This document shows, piece by piece, positions 25,561 to 34,926 of a stretch of DNA of 64,000 bases (positions within the stretch are counted from its first letter, which is position 1; the number at the start of each line of letters is the position of its first letter). Made by a program: the position numbers and the translations under genes. The notes beneath the pieces are model-generated. The model was not told the origin of the DNA and did not search any database. It saw only the letters and a list, made by a program, of their open reading frames with translations. This stretch comes from CAZGNZ01 sp964527215. Lineage in GTDB: Bacteria; Fidelibacterota; Marinisomatia; SCGC-AAA003-L08; JACNLC01. Location of the stretch: assembly GCA_964527215.1 (NCBI GenBank), contig CAZGNZ010000012.1:32771-96770 (forward strand), given 5' to 3'.

Positions 25561-26952
25561 ATGATGAAATGCTTAACACCAATAGTGCTGATTCTCGGAA
25601 TCTTGATTGCCGGAGATTTGCCCATGAACAACATGGAATACTCCAGGCTGACCACCCGGGATCAGTTTGTCGTCATCGGCTGGAATGATTTAGGGATGCA
25701 CTGCGCAAATCAGAATTTTGCCAATCTGGCGGTTCTGCCACCGTACAATACGGTCCGGGCACAGGTGGTTCTCAAACCCGAGTCGGGATTTCCTCAAATC
25801 ATTACAGAGGATATTCGACTTAATTATTCCATCCCGGGAAATACATTTTCTGTGGGAAAAACCAATTTCTGGGAATATGCACAGGATCTGTTCGGACTGC
25901 CTGAACCGCTGCCGGATGATATCGGATTAACCGGTCTTGGCTTATCCGGAGAAATGAGTGTGCACGATGGGTATTTTGAAGCTTCTGGAATCCCGGTCAC
26001 ACCGTTTACGGATGATGATCTTGTGAATGAAGCTCCCTATCAGCTGATCCATCTTGTAGCGGAAAGAATCAGCACTGGTGAAATATTGGCGGAGACGGAT
26101 GTCACCATTCCCGTCAGCAATGAAATCGGATGCGTACAAGGAGGCTGCCATTCATCAGAAACAGGTATTCTGTGGTCCCATGAAAATGAAGACGGTTATA
26201 ATCCGGCTGATACACCCATTCTGTGTGCTGAATGCCATGCATCCAATGCTCTTGGAACCACGGGAGATCCGGAAGCGCGTTTCCTGTCCTATCGGATTCA
26301 CGAGGAGCACAAGGAAGATGCCGGTCCGCTGTACAGCATCCAGACCTGCTATAAATGTCATCCGGGACCGGATACCCAATGTTTCCGTGGCGTAATGGCT
26401 GATGGAATCGACAATCCTATGATCTGTCAGGACTGTCATGGAACCATGTACACAATTTATCAATCCATCAATGCCGGTCGTGAACCCTGGCTGGACGAAC
26501 CGGCATGCGGCGCTGCGGAGTGTCATGGTGCAGAGTACGCTGAGCAGCCCAACACTTTGTTCAGAGAAAGTACCGGCCATGGAGGACTGTACTGCTCCGC
26601 ATGTCACGGCAGTCCTCATGCGATTTACCCTTCGAGGGAAGACAATGACAATGTTCAAAATGTTTCACTGCAGGGACATGCAGGAACTTTGGGCACATGC
26701 ACTGTCTGTCACACATCCATCCCCGGCGCACCGGGTCCGCATGGGTATATTCCGGATCCCATGAGCTTTCCAGGTGATGTCAATACGGACGGCAGTCTGG
26801 ATGTCACGGATATTGTGCTGATGGTCGGGTTTATTTTAGGTACCCAGAATCCCAGTCCGGAGATATTCAGCATTGCGGATGTGAATCAGGACGGCAGTCT
26901 GGATGTACTGGATATTATTCAGGTGGTTCAGATGATCATCGGGGATCAATAA
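25561..26952 (+). CDS. secreted multihaem c-type cytochrome with C-terminal dockerin-like domain
   Basis: The start at ATG 25561 (GAGGGTG upstream) gives about 463 residues with a signal peptide (MMKCLTPIVLILGILIAG). After a ~170-residue N-terminal domain (FVVIGWNDLGMHCANQNFAN) come five CxxCH haem sites (CAECH, CYKCH, CQDCH, CSACH, CTVCH) and two CX4CH sites (CVQGGCH, CGAAECH). The last ~60 residues are a dockerin-type pair of Ca loops (DVNTDGSLDVTDIV, DVNQDGSLDVLDII). Haem c attachment requires export, and the protein probably carries electrons outside the inner membrane. The dockerin suggests surface attachment or protein-protein docking; no cohesin is seen. There is no obvious operon partner. 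Confidence 0.85.
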   Translation: MMKCLTPIVLILGILIAGDLPMNNMEYSRLTTRDQFVVIGWNDLGMHCANQNFANLAVLPPYNTVRAQVVLKPESGFPQIITEDIRLNYSIPGNTFSVGKTNFWEYAQDLFGLPEPLPDDIGLTGLGLSGEMSVHDGYFEASGIPVTPFTDDDLVNEAPYQLIHLVAERISTGEILAETDVTIPVSNEIGCVQGGCHSSETGILWSHENEDGYNPADTPILCAECHASNALGTTGDPEARFLSYRIHEEHKEDAGPLYSIQTCYKCHPGPDTQCFRGVMADGIDNPMICQDCHGTMYTIYQSINAGREPWLDEPACGAAECHGAEYAEQPNTLFRESTGHGGLYCSACHGSPHAIYPSREDNDNVQNVSLQGHAGTLGTCTVCHTSIPGAPGPHGYIPDPMSFPGDVNTDGSLDVTDIVLMVGFILGTQNPSPEIFSIADVNQDGSLDVLDIIQVVQMIIGDQ

Positions 26953-27011
26953 TCGTTATAGTCCGGATATTTCATGAGACTTCGTGATGAGATGATGAAA
27001 ATGTAATGATG

Positions 27012-27068
27012 CGGAAAAAGCAAAAATTCAACACATTTAAGTGCTGACAATCAATGAAGCTTTTTCCG
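27012..27068. terminator. long inverted repeat after the cytochrome gene, possible terminator
   Basis: CGGAAAAAGC (27012-27021) and GCTTTTTCCG (27059-27068) are perfect inverted repeats separated by 37 bases, about 60 bases after the stop. The long loop makes a classic terminator uncertain. Confidence 0.3.
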
Positions 27069-27089
27069 TTAAAGCACCCATGGGTTCTC

Positions 27090-27200
27090 AATGAATTTCC
27101 CCGCCCGTCAGCTGACGGGACGGGGTATCATTAGTGATATAATCATTTTTCATTTCGCCGCCACGCCAAATGGCAGATTTTCAACAAGCGGCGGAAAATG
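27090..27200 (-). repeat. palindromic mobile repeat, copy C (reverse orientation, left part degraded)
   Basis: Read on the reverse strand it matches copy A from CCGCCGCTTGTTGAAAAT through the GATTATATCACTAATGATAC core to GTCAGCTGACGGGCGGGGAA and ATTCATT. The left hairpin of the full element is missing or diverged beyond about 27200. It lies directly upstream of the SRPBCC gene. Confidence 0.75.
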
Positions 27201-27271
27201 CGAAGCATTTTACGCATAGATATTCTCATGAAATATTCGGGACAGGGTGTAAAAAAAGTGAGGAGGGAATT

Positions 27272-27817
27272 ATGAAAATACTCAAAATAATAGGGATTTC
27301 TTTGGCCGGCCTGGCAGGTGTTGTCCTGATTGGCGGTTTGTTTGTTCCTGGACAGTATAGCGCTGAACGGCAGGTTGTTGTCAATCGGCCTGTTTCGGAG
27401 GTTTTTGACTATGTCAAATATCTTAAGAATCAGGACCTGTGGAGTGTCTGGATGCAGATGGATCCGGAAATGGAAAAAAGCTATACCGGCACGGATGGAA
27501 CCGTCGGATTTATCTCGGCCTGGGAAAGCCAGAACAAGGATGTGGGTAAAGGCGAGCAGGAAATTGTTGCAATCACCGAAGGAGAGCGGATAGACTATGA
27601 ACTTCGGTTTCTGGAGCCGATTGAATCCACCGATGATGCCTTTTTGATCACGCATGCGCTGACAAATTCCAGTACTGAAATTGTCTGGGGGATCGAAGGA
27701 AAATTATCCTATCCGATGAATTTGCTGATGCTGTTTATGAACATCGATGAAATGCTCGCTGAAGATTTGTCTGAAGGTTTGTCGAATCTGAAAACAATCC
27801 TCGAGACCGCCCGTTAA
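27272..27817 (+). CDS. SRPBCC-fold (START/polyketide-cyclase-like) membrane-anchored protein
   Basis: The start at ATG 27272 follows AGGAGGG; the upstream in-frame extension comes from the repeat copy C and is rejected. The 181-residue product has one N-terminal membrane helix (ISLAGLAGVVLIGGLFV) and an SRPBCC domain (AERQVVVNRPVSEVFDYVKY, then ending LSEGLSNLKTILE). SRPBCC proteins form a deep hydrophobic pocket for lipids or other hydrophobic ligands. The ligand is unknown. Gene context gives no further hint. Confidence 0.8.
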   Translation: MKILKIIGISLAGLAGVVLIGGLFVPGQYSAERQVVVNRPVSEVFDYVKYLKNQDLWSVWMQMDPEMEKSYTGTDGTVGFISAWESQNKDVGKGEQEIVAITEGERIDYELRFLEPIESTDDAFLITHALTNSSTEIVWGIEGKLSYPMNLLMLFMNIDEMLAEDLSEGLSNLKTILETAR

Positions 27818-28038
27818 CCGGGTGGAATGGTGAGAGTGATGCGGCGTTCCTTTGCCACCTCAGCCTGAACGGCATCCGTGCCAACCGCAGATTATATTTC
27901 AGCAGGATGTCAATCCGCAATCCGTTGTAAATTAACATGCTGCCTGCATTCGGAACAAAATAGGATTCCTGTATCCCAACATGCTTGGCAGCAAAGATTT
28001 AAGATATAGAAAAAAACGAATTTATATCAGGAAACCCT

Positions 28039-29226
28039 GTGAGTCGATTACATATCTTCTTCCAGTTTAGACATATTCTTGGCCCGATTATCCTTTTTTG
28101 CATATGCCCGGCGCAGAATCCGTTACAGATTACGGACAATGACTTTGTGAATTACATGCCGTCCCTGATTCAAACGCAGACCGGCCGGTTCATGATTGTG
28201 TACGAGCAGTTGGACAGCGGATTCGGCAGCGGGGATCTGCTGGTAACCATATCCTCGGACGGGATACTCTGGAGCGAACCGGAACCGATTGTTTCGGGGC
28301 CTGGAAACGATCGTCATCCGTCACTCATTCAGCTGAATGACGGCTCATTTCAGGTATATTATCTGTCGGATATAAGCGGCGGCTACCGCATCAGAATGGC
28401 CTGGTCGGAAAACGGTACTGATTGGATGGATGCAGGGGATGTGGATCTTGGCTGGCCGCAGTCCACCCAGACAATCAATCCCACCGTAATATTGGAAAGT
28501 GACGGCTCCTTGACCATGAGTTACGACATCCTCTACGGCGGCGGATATGTGTCCCATTCCGCAGACGGGGCTAGCTGGTCGGAGGACCATACCTGGGTCA
28601 GCAGCGGTGCACTGAATCGAATCATGCGGCATCAGAACGGAACCTATCTGCTCAGTTATCAGCAGCAGACGGGCAGTCAGTACTATCAAATAGACCTGTT
28701 TACACGCACTTCCCAGAATCTGACAGACTGGACGCCGGAAAATCAGGTAACATCCAATTTGAATTCCCATGATTCGTTTCCCATTCAGCTTGCCGACGGA
28801 GAATACGGATTGTTTTATGCCCGGTCGGACAATAATGCACCCTACGACCTGGTACGGTTGGCTTCTGACGACGGCCTGAACTGGGATGACCAGGAGTATC
28901 TTTTTCCCGATCCCGGATGGGACACCCAACCTCATCCTATCCTCACTGCGGACGGTGATATCGCCCTGGCCTGGGCCAGAGGTCCCTCTCAAAATACCAC
29001 GGAAGTGTTCTTTGTGCTGATCCCCGGAACCGGCAGCGATTGTGACGAGACGCCCGGTGATGTCAACGCAGACGGGATCATCAATGTGCTGGACATCATT
29101 TCCATTATAAATTTTATATTAGGGTTATCTGATCCCACGGAATGCCAGTTTTCGGCAGCGGATATGAATGGGGATCAAACACTGGATATTCTGGATATTA
29201 TATTGATAGTAAACGTGATAATATAA
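28039..29226 (+). CDS. secreted BNR/sialidase-like beta-propeller protein with dockerin-like domain
   Basis: The 395-residue product starts at GTG with a signal peptide (HILGPIILFCICPAQ). Residues ~30-320 contain repeated BNR/sialidase-like blades (VTISSDGILWSEPEPIVSG, MAWSENGTDW, LASDDGLNWDD). The C-terminal ~60 residues are a dockerin pair (DVNADGIINVLDIIS, DMNGDQTLDILDII). It is probably a secreted glycan-binding or exo-hydrolase-like protein; catalytic sialidase residues (RIP motif) are not evident. It shares the dockerin type with the cytochrome at 25561, so both may use the same sorting or docking route. Confidence 0.75.
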   Translation: MSRLHIFFQFRHILGPIILFCICPAQNPLQITDNDFVNYMPSLIQTQTGRFMIVYEQLDSGFGSGDLLVTISSDGILWSEPEPIVSGPGNDRHPSLIQLNDGSFQVYYLSDISGGYRIRMAWSENGTDWMDAGDVDLGWPQSTQTINPTVILESDGSLTMSYDILYGGGYVSHSADGASWSEDHTWVSSGALNRIMRHQNGTYLLSYQQQTGSQYYQIDLFTRTSQNLTDWTPENQVTSNLNSHDSFPIQLADGEYGLFYARSDNNAPYDLVRLASDDGLNWDDQEYLFPDPGWDTQPHPILTADGDIALAWARGPSQNTTEVFFVLIPGTGSDCDETPGDVNADGIINVLDIISIINFILGLSDPTECQFSAADMNGDQTLDILDIILIVNVII

Positions 29227-29288
29227 TTTTTGTAGTGAATTGGATACTTGGTTAATTGCAATAAGACAGTCATATAAAGGAAAATCAA

Positions 29289-30008
29289 ATGAAATCATTT
29301 TTTATTGTCGGACTCATAATCATTCTGTCAGGCTGTGCCGTAATGGATACATCTGTTCTGGAAACCGCAGAGACTCTTGAGAAGGGGCATTTTGAGTTCA
29401 GCGTTGATACGGGAACCGGAATCGACCTGGCGGATGCCGTAGCGGTTTCATCAGATGATGACCACTTTTTGGATGCCGAAGAGCTGATTCCCGCCCCGGT
29501 GATGGGATTGAATCTGGGGCTGGGTCTGGCAGATGATCTGCAGGCCAACTTCAAGACCTGGGCATCCGTTGCCGGCGGCGGCGGAAGGTTCAGCTTGAAG
29601 AACCGCCTGACAAAACCATCGGATTCAACATTCGTCTGGGCCGTGATGCCGGGGTTGAATTACCTGCGTTCTGATATCGATATGAATGACGGATACCTGG
29701 ATTATGAATGTGATATTGAGGTAATCGGGTTTGAAATCCCGCTGCTGTACAGCCGCAGACTGTATTCGCATCTGGATTATTTCGGTGCATTTCGATACGG
29801 CTACGACAATATCCAGATAAACTCTATTGACGGAGAGGATATTGAGGGTGAGTATGAACTCCATCGTTTTGGACTGTATCAGGGACTTGGGGTCCGGTTC
29901 GGCTGGCTCATATTCAGATCTGAAATTGGATTTGATACGGTGATGAATGAAGACAGTGAGTGGGGCTTCGTCCCGACGGTCAATATGAGGGTCGGGTTGG
30001 GCGGCTAG
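29289..30008 (+). CDS. lipoprotein, probable outer-membrane beta-structure
   Basis: The 239-residue product has a lipoprotein signal (MKSFFIVGLIIILSGC, lipobox LSGC). The body alternates short beta-strands with glycine turns (MGLNLGLGLADDLQANFKTW, GVRFGWLIFRSEIGFDTV) and ends RVGLGG, like small outer-membrane barrels. A role in the outer membrane is inferred; no family is recognised. An AAAGGAAAATCAA ribosome-binding region precedes the ATG. Confidence 0.65.
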   Translation: MKSFFIVGLIIILSGCAVMDTSVLETAETLEKGHFEFSVDTGTGIDLADAVAVSSDDDHFLDAEELIPAPVMGLNLGLGLADDLQANFKTWASVAGGGGRFSLKNRLTKPSDSTFVWAVMPGLNYLRSDIDMNDGYLDYECDIEVIGFEIPLLYSRRLYSHLDYFGAFRYGYDNIQINSIDGEDIEGEYELHRFGLYQGLGVRFGWLIFRSEIGFDTVMNEDSEWGFVPTVNMRVGLGG

Positions 30009-30152
30009 ATATTTTGGATGAAGATCACCCCGTGTTCCAGATTTATTATCCTGAAAGAAATTTCACCTGACTTGCGCCGCGGCCGAATGACAGGTTGAAA
30101 ATTTTCATTGAAAATTCCTGACGGGCATGTCCCGGGAAACTTTGGAGGAAAC

Positions 30153-30587
30153 ATGGCTGAATTGAAAACACAACCCCATGACGGCAGTGTGACCGAATTT
30201 CTGGATTCAGTGGACAATGAATCCCGTCGGGAAGACGCATACAGACTGCTGAACATGATTACCGAAGCAACCGGTGAATCGCCGGTCATGTGGGGAAGCA
30301 GCATTGTCGGATTCGGCAGGTACCGCTATCGGTACGCCAGCGGCCGAACCGGGGAGTGGTTCGTTATCGGGTTTTCACCTCGGAAATCCAACCTCACCTT
30401 GTACACCATGGGCTGTTTTTCGGAATTCAAGGAGCTGCTGAACCGTCTGGGTAACGTCCGTTCCGGGAAAGCCTGTGTATATCTGCCCAGACTGGATAAA
30501 ATCGATATTGATGTGCTGCAGGAACTGATCGAAAAATCGGTAACAGCTGCCCGAGAGCTGGATATCAGCCAGGATCAGTGTAAGTAA
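30153..30587 (+). CDS. DUF1801 family protein
   Basis: The start at ATG 30153 follows GGAGGAAAC; the frame upstream is non-coding. The 144-residue product fits DUF1801: a MITEATGESPVMWGSSIVGF segment, a GRTGEWFVIGFSPRKSNLTL core, and the terminal KACVYLPRLDKIDIDVLQEL. The fold is YdhG-like and the biochemical role is unknown. The next gene starts 27 bases later on the same strand. Confidence 0.88.
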   Translation: MAELKTQPHDGSVTEFLDSVDNESRREDAYRLLNMITEATGESPVMWGSSIVGFGRYRYRYASGRTGEWFVIGFSPRKSNLTLYTMGCFSEFKELLNRLGNVRSGKACVYLPRLDKIDIDVLQELIEKSVTAARELDISQDQCK

Positions 30588-30614
30588 CCGCATTTGGAAT
30601 ATGGAGAAGTTTGA

Positions 30615-32216
30615 ATGAAGCTGCTGCGGCCATTGATTATATTCACAGCTGTCATTTCTGTTATAACGTCTTCAACTCCCCAAACCGGAATGTATTTTTC
30701 CAAAGAGTCAACTGTTCTGCCGGCGGTTCCGGTATTTGAAGAAAGTCGGACACTGCTGCCAATCCCGGTACTTGAAAACAATCCGGTGTGGATTGACATG
30801 TACTGGAAGTGCTGGGAAATTGCCTTTCGCGGGATACGCAGCCCTTCACCGGGATCTCCGTTTGTGTCAAACTGGCTTGATGAAGCATTCAGTGAGAATA
30901 TATTCCAGTGGGATACAATATTCATGATGATGTTTGCCCGGTATGCACATTCGGTATTTCCTGCCATTGAATCTCTGGATAATTTCTACTGTCTTCAGCG
31001 GGAAAGCGGATTCATTGCCCGCGAGTATCGAGAAGCGGACGGTGAAATCATTCATTTTGATTTTGACGGCGGACTTTTTTCTGAACACGGGTGGAAAAAC
31101 ACGATCAATCCACCTCTTTTCAGCTGGGCGGAAGTCGAATCCTACCGGCTCACAGGTGACAAATCCCGTTTCGGGATGATATTGCCTGTGCTGGAAAAAT
31201 ATGCCGAGTGGCTGAACCGATCCGGTGATCCTGAGGCTTTGGACTGGGAAGCACAGGGTCGGAAATCCGTCACTGCGGTGCATCAGCTGTTCTGGAATAC
31301 TCCGCTGGGCAGCGGAATGGACAATACGCCCCGACCGGCGGATAAGGGGGCCGGCTGGGTGGAAATGTCCTCGCAGATGGTGCTAATGTACAAAAGTCTG
31401 GCAATGATCTGTGATGAGTTGGGCTTCAGTGACAAGGCCCGGCGCTATCGCGATGAAGCAGGTCGGATTGCTAATCGAATCAACCAGTGGTGCTGGAATG
31501 AAGAAGACGGATTTTATTATGATGTTCGGGCGGACGGCACTCAGTTTAAAAAGAAAACAATCGGCGGATTTTGGCCGCTGCTGGCCGAAGTTCCCAACAG
31601 CCGTCAGGCAGAGCGAATGGCAGCCCACCTCACAAATGAATCAGAGTTTTGGCGCAAAATGGTTTTCCCGACCCTTTCTGCCGATGAACCGGAATACCAT
31701 CCCGGCGGCGGATACTGGCTGGGATCCGTGTGGGCACCTACCAATGTCATGGTTATCAAGGGACTGGAAAAATACGGATATCATGATTTGGCGGCAGCGG
31801 CAGCTGATAACTATCTCCACGGTATGGCGCACGTGTTTGAATTGACCAATACAGTCTATGAAAATTATGCGCCGGATTCTTTTGAACCGGGTGATCCGGC
31901 ATTGGCTGATTTTGTGGGCTGGTCCGGCTGCGGACCCATCCAGCTGCTGATTGAAAATGTCATCGGACTGCAGCCTGACGCGGCAGACCGCACTCTGGCC
32001 TGGCACCTGAGACGTACAGACCGGCATGGGATTCAGCAGTTGCAGTTGGGACAGAATAGGATTTCAGTGATTTGCGCTGCCAGAAGCACCCCGGAATCGC
32101 CGGCGGATATCCACGTGGAATGTCAGCATCCATTTACACTGATTGTCATCCACCCGTCAGGAACGCGGCCATATCATTTTGAATCGGGTTCTCATCAGGT
32201 TACAGTGGATTGGTAA
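30615..32216 (+). CDS. secreted GH63/trehalase-like glycoside hydrolase
   Basis: The 533-residue product has a hydrophobic N-terminus (LLRPLIIFTAVISVITSS) and the (alpha/alpha)6 motifs of GH63/GH37-type enzymes: FSENIFQWDTIFMMMFARYA, NPPLFSWAEVESYRL, GAGWVEMSSQM, HPGGGYWLGSVWAPTNVMVI and NTVYENYAPDSFEPG. Such enzymes cleave alpha-glucosyl bonds (trehalose, glucosylglycerate, oligosaccharides); which one applies here is not decided by sequence. It is probably periplasmic or secreted. It is closely spaced after the DUF1801 gene. Confidence 0.8.
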   Translation: MKLLRPLIIFTAVISVITSSTPQTGMYFSKESTVLPAVPVFEESRTLLPIPVLENNPVWIDMYWKCWEIAFRGIRSPSPGSPFVSNWLDEAFSENIFQWDTIFMMMFARYAHSVFPAIESLDNFYCLQRESGFIAREYREADGEIIHFDFDGGLFSEHGWKNTINPPLFSWAEVESYRLTGDKSRFGMILPVLEKYAEWLNRSGDPEALDWEAQGRKSVTAVHQLFWNTPLGSGMDNTPRPADKGAGWVEMSSQMVLMYKSLAMICDELGFSDKARRYRDEAGRIANRINQWCWNEEDGFYYDVRADGTQFKKKTIGGFWPLLAEVPNSRQAERMAAHLTNESEFWRKMVFPTLSADEPEYHPGGGYWLGSVWAPTNVMVIKGLEKYGYHDLAAAAADNYLHGMAHVFELTNTVYENYAPDSFEPGDPALADFVGWSGCGPIQLLIENVIGLQPDAADRTLAWHLRRTDRHGIQQLQLGQNRISVICAARSTPESPADIHVECQHPFTLIVIHPSGTRPYHFESGSHQVTVDW

Positions 32217-32796
32217 ATGCGATTAATAAATCGGACTCTCGGCTTTGCACCGATACCCTGGAATGGGAGGTCGGTACCGGGATGAAAGCGTAACATCTGT
32301 ATAAAATTAACATAAATCAATAGTATATATAATGGAGAAAAATCATTTCAATTCAGAATGAAATATTAATAATTTTAATATGAAATAGATATCGGAATTG
32401 AATGCATGACTTTTTGAATTCGATTCCGAATATGCAAATCCGTGATAAAGCAATCCATGTTATTTTGCATTTCAGAGAGTACCCTGATCTTTAAATGCAG
32501 CCAATATGACCATTGCATTCCCCCCTGGATTTTTCCTCCTGATCAATAAGCCAGTTGCAGAATGGATTTTGATTTTCCGACAGCTGACTGATTGAATGTG
32601 GTTTATGCCAAAGCCCTGAAACGGTAGTACTTGGCAAACAACTCAATTCAGTATAAATAATTGACCCCCAAGGGATTGAGCAAGTGTTTTATTGATGTCC
32701 CCTTATCAGCGAATCGGAAATACCGCCAGAAAAGGGTATCCAGGATTTCAGTGTTTACAATCTGCAGACTTCAAACGAAAAAACCAGGAAAACAAA
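32217..32796. other. non-coding region before the porin gene
   Basis: About 580 bases, AT-rich from about 32300 to 32420, with no convincing ORF. An open frame from 32692 continues into the porin gene but has no family similarity. The region probably holds the porin promoter. Confidence 0.4.
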
Positions 32797-33792
32797 ATGA
32801 GAAGTTTTAAATGTACAAGGTGGATGTTTATCGTGCTGACCGTTCCATTTCTGATGTCCCAGTCCGGTCCGCAGGTAAAAATCGGCGGATTGGTTCAGAC
32901 CACCGCGGTGATGATGGATCAGAATGATGCAGTTGTGTTTGGAATTAAGCGTGCCCGAATCATTGCCAGTGGTAAATTGAATAAACATGTCCGGTATAAG
33001 CTGATGACGGAGTTCATGAAGGTAGCGAAAGACATGGATAAAGACGGTGAATCCCCCGGTATTGTGGTGGATGCATATCTTGATTTTAACCTGCATGAGC
33101 TGATCTGGCTGCGCACAGGTAAATTTCGTACGCCCATCGGCCAGGGGCATTTGGTTTCTGCAATGGATTTGGATGTGGTGGAACGCAGTTTGGGATGCGC
33201 GCTTGTTTTTGACCGGAACATGGGCGTGATGCTGCACCGCAATAAAATCGGTGAATTGGGTCTAGGGTATGCTGCCGGGTTGTTCAATGCCGGTCCCAGA
33301 GGTGCCAACGATACTGGTGACGAAGGGGAAGGGAGTGAATATCTCAGCGAGAACTACACAACGGCTGTGCAGTTGTCTCTCACACCATCCAAAACCACTC
33401 ATCTTCAGATTGGTTTTGGCCAGGCGCAGACCAGTCTGGAAGGCCAGGAAAATGTCACCCTTTTTGAAGCTGCCGGTCACTATTCACTTTTTCAGGATAT
33501 ACTGTTCAAGGCCGAGTATCTCAGTCGGGATGACCCGGATCATCAACTGGTGGATGGGACGGCATTGGATCTTTGTGCAGTATATGATTTTACAAAAAGA
33601 TTTCAGGCCGTGATAACTCATGATATTCTGGATATTGCTGATTCAGCGGAGGACAAGGTGAATACTACCGTTGGTTTCAACATTTTCCTGAATCCGGAAA
33701 ACCGGAGACAGAGTAAAATCCAGCTGAATTATGTTTTTTCCGATATGGATGGGTGCTCAGGAGTACAGGTTCTGTTCCAGGGTTCGCATTAA
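32797..33792 (+). CDS. outer-membrane porin, phosphate-selective porin O/P-like
   Basis: The start at ATG 32797 (CAGGAAAACAAA before it) gives 331 residues with a signal peptide (WMFIVLTVPFLMSQ). The barrel begins VKIGGLVQTTAVMMDQ with the OprO/P-like AVVFGIKRARIIASGKL and RTGKFRTPIGQGHLVSAMD segments. It continues with alternating strands and ends in YVFSDMDGCSGVQVLFQGSH. Such porins pass phosphate or other anions. An ATG at 32692 would add an unrelated N-terminus and is rejected. It stands alone. Confidence 0.78.
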   Translation: MRSFKCTRWMFIVLTVPFLMSQSGPQVKIGGLVQTTAVMMDQNDAVVFGIKRARIIASGKLNKHVRYKLMTEFMKVAKDMDKDGESPGIVVDAYLDFNLHELIWLRTGKFRTPIGQGHLVSAMDLDVVERSLGCALVFDRNMGVMLHRNKIGELGLGYAAGLFNAGPRGANDTGDEGEGSEYLSENYTTAVQLSLTPSKTTHLQIGFGQAQTSLEGQENVTLFEAAGHYSLFQDILFKAEYLSRDDPDHQLVDGTALDLCAVYDFTKRFQAVITHDILDIADSAEDKVNTTVGFNIFLNPENRRQSKIQLNYVFSDMDGCSGVQVLFQGSH

Positions 33793-33993
33793 GTCCGGCT
33801 GACCTTTACCGATGATACACCCCTTTTCACGGCTGACATCAATCGTGAATGTATGTGATTGGTGGAAACGGATGGTGTCAGATGCGCTGAAATGACATAT
33901 GCGTGAAAGGTGTTTCGAGTCTGGTTGTTGGATCCTGTGTGATTTCCAATGTATTAATTGTCAGGGTTGGGCATCAGGATTGCTCCGAATTTA

Positions 33994-34401
33994 TCATGTG
34001 TCCGCCAAGACGGATACGATGATTTTCCTTTGCCGGCGGGGACCGTCAAATTCACAGATCATAATGCTTTGCCAGGTTCCGAGCAGAAGTGAGCCTTCAG
34101 CAAACGGGATCGTTTCTGACGGTCCAACGAGAGCCGACTTGATATGGGCATCTCCGTTACCGTCTATCTGGTCATGTCGAAAAATTCCACGAGGGGCGAT
34201 TTTTTTAAGAGTGTCCAGAAAATCAAGGATGATATTGGGATCGTCATTTTCATTGATGACCACGCCGGAAGTGGCGTGGGGCACGTAGATATTGCACAAT
34301 CCCCCCTGTATTCCGGATGTGCGGATGATGTCTGAAACCTCGGCGGTTATATCAACCAGGGTTTCACGCTGATGAGTTTGGATGAATAGTTCTGTTTTCA
34401 T
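33994..34401 (-). CDS. YjbQ/UPF0047 family protein
   Basis: The start at 34401 (MKTELFIQTHQRETLVDIT) matches the family; an upstream ATG at 34437 adds 12 residues. The 135-residue product has the YjbQ motifs: CNIYVPHATSGVVINENDDP, FRHDQIDGNGDAHIKSALVG, and GTWQSIMICEFDGPR. Homologues have weak thiamine-phosphate synthase activity and are of otherwise uncertain function. Conserved His and Asp residues probably bind metal. Confidence 0.92.
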   Translation of the reverse strand: MKTELFIQTHQRETLVDITAEVSDIIRTSGIQGGLCNIYVPHATSGVVINENDDPNIILDFLDTLKKIAPRGIFRHDQIDGNGDAHIKSALVGPSETIPFAEGSLLLGTWQSIMICEFDGPRRQRKIIVSVLADT

Positions 34402-34926
34402 AGAGGAAAGTGTATGAAAGTCCGATCTGATATGCAATACAGTAATTTTTTAAGCAGGCGGAATAAATGCATGAATTGATGGGAGTAACGGCGCAGAATG
34501 CGTGACTGTTTTGAGTCGTTCTTTTACATCTTAACGTGGCCAGGAAGCTGTCGATATCATATCTTGAATGCAGCCGTTAATCAAAACCGTTTTTAAAACA
34601 ATATTTATTGAATCAAAACGTTTTTTAGTTGGAAAATAATTATAATACCATTATAATATTTTTATATTACACAGACGTTTTCCTTGATGATTGATAGAAA
34701 TACATAGTGTGTGGATTAATTTTGATTATTCCAACTCTTTTATTTCAAATTACCTGTGGTTTTGATCAAAAATCAATTGGTTCTGAAGAAATTTGGTACA
34801 TAATTTTTTGCCAGAGGAACCCTTGAGAATGATTGATTTCAGGTGATATTTATTCTCTGAAATTCAGGCTCAAAACGAATTGAATTTTGCACCAAGCATT
34901 TTTAGATTAGCACAACCGAACCAAAC
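34402..34926. other. AT-rich leader region before the polysaccharide-locus antiterminator
   Basis: 525 bases without ORFs. It contains the candidate promoter at 34629-34657 and then about 260 bases of potential 5' untranslated leader. A classical ops/JUMPstart element (GGCGGTAG) was looked for and not found. Confidence 0.4.
34629..34657 (+). promoter_or_regulatory. candidate promoter for the UpxY gene and capsule locus
   Basis: TTGGAA (34629-34634) and TATAAT (34652-34657) are exactly 17 bases apart. A second TATAAT overlaps at 34641. A transcript from here would carry a ~260-base leader before the antiterminator gene. Confidence 0.35.

Noticed and set aside
34402..34926. ops/JUMPstart element before the UpxY gene
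   Set aside because: No GGCGGTAG-like sequence was found in the leader.
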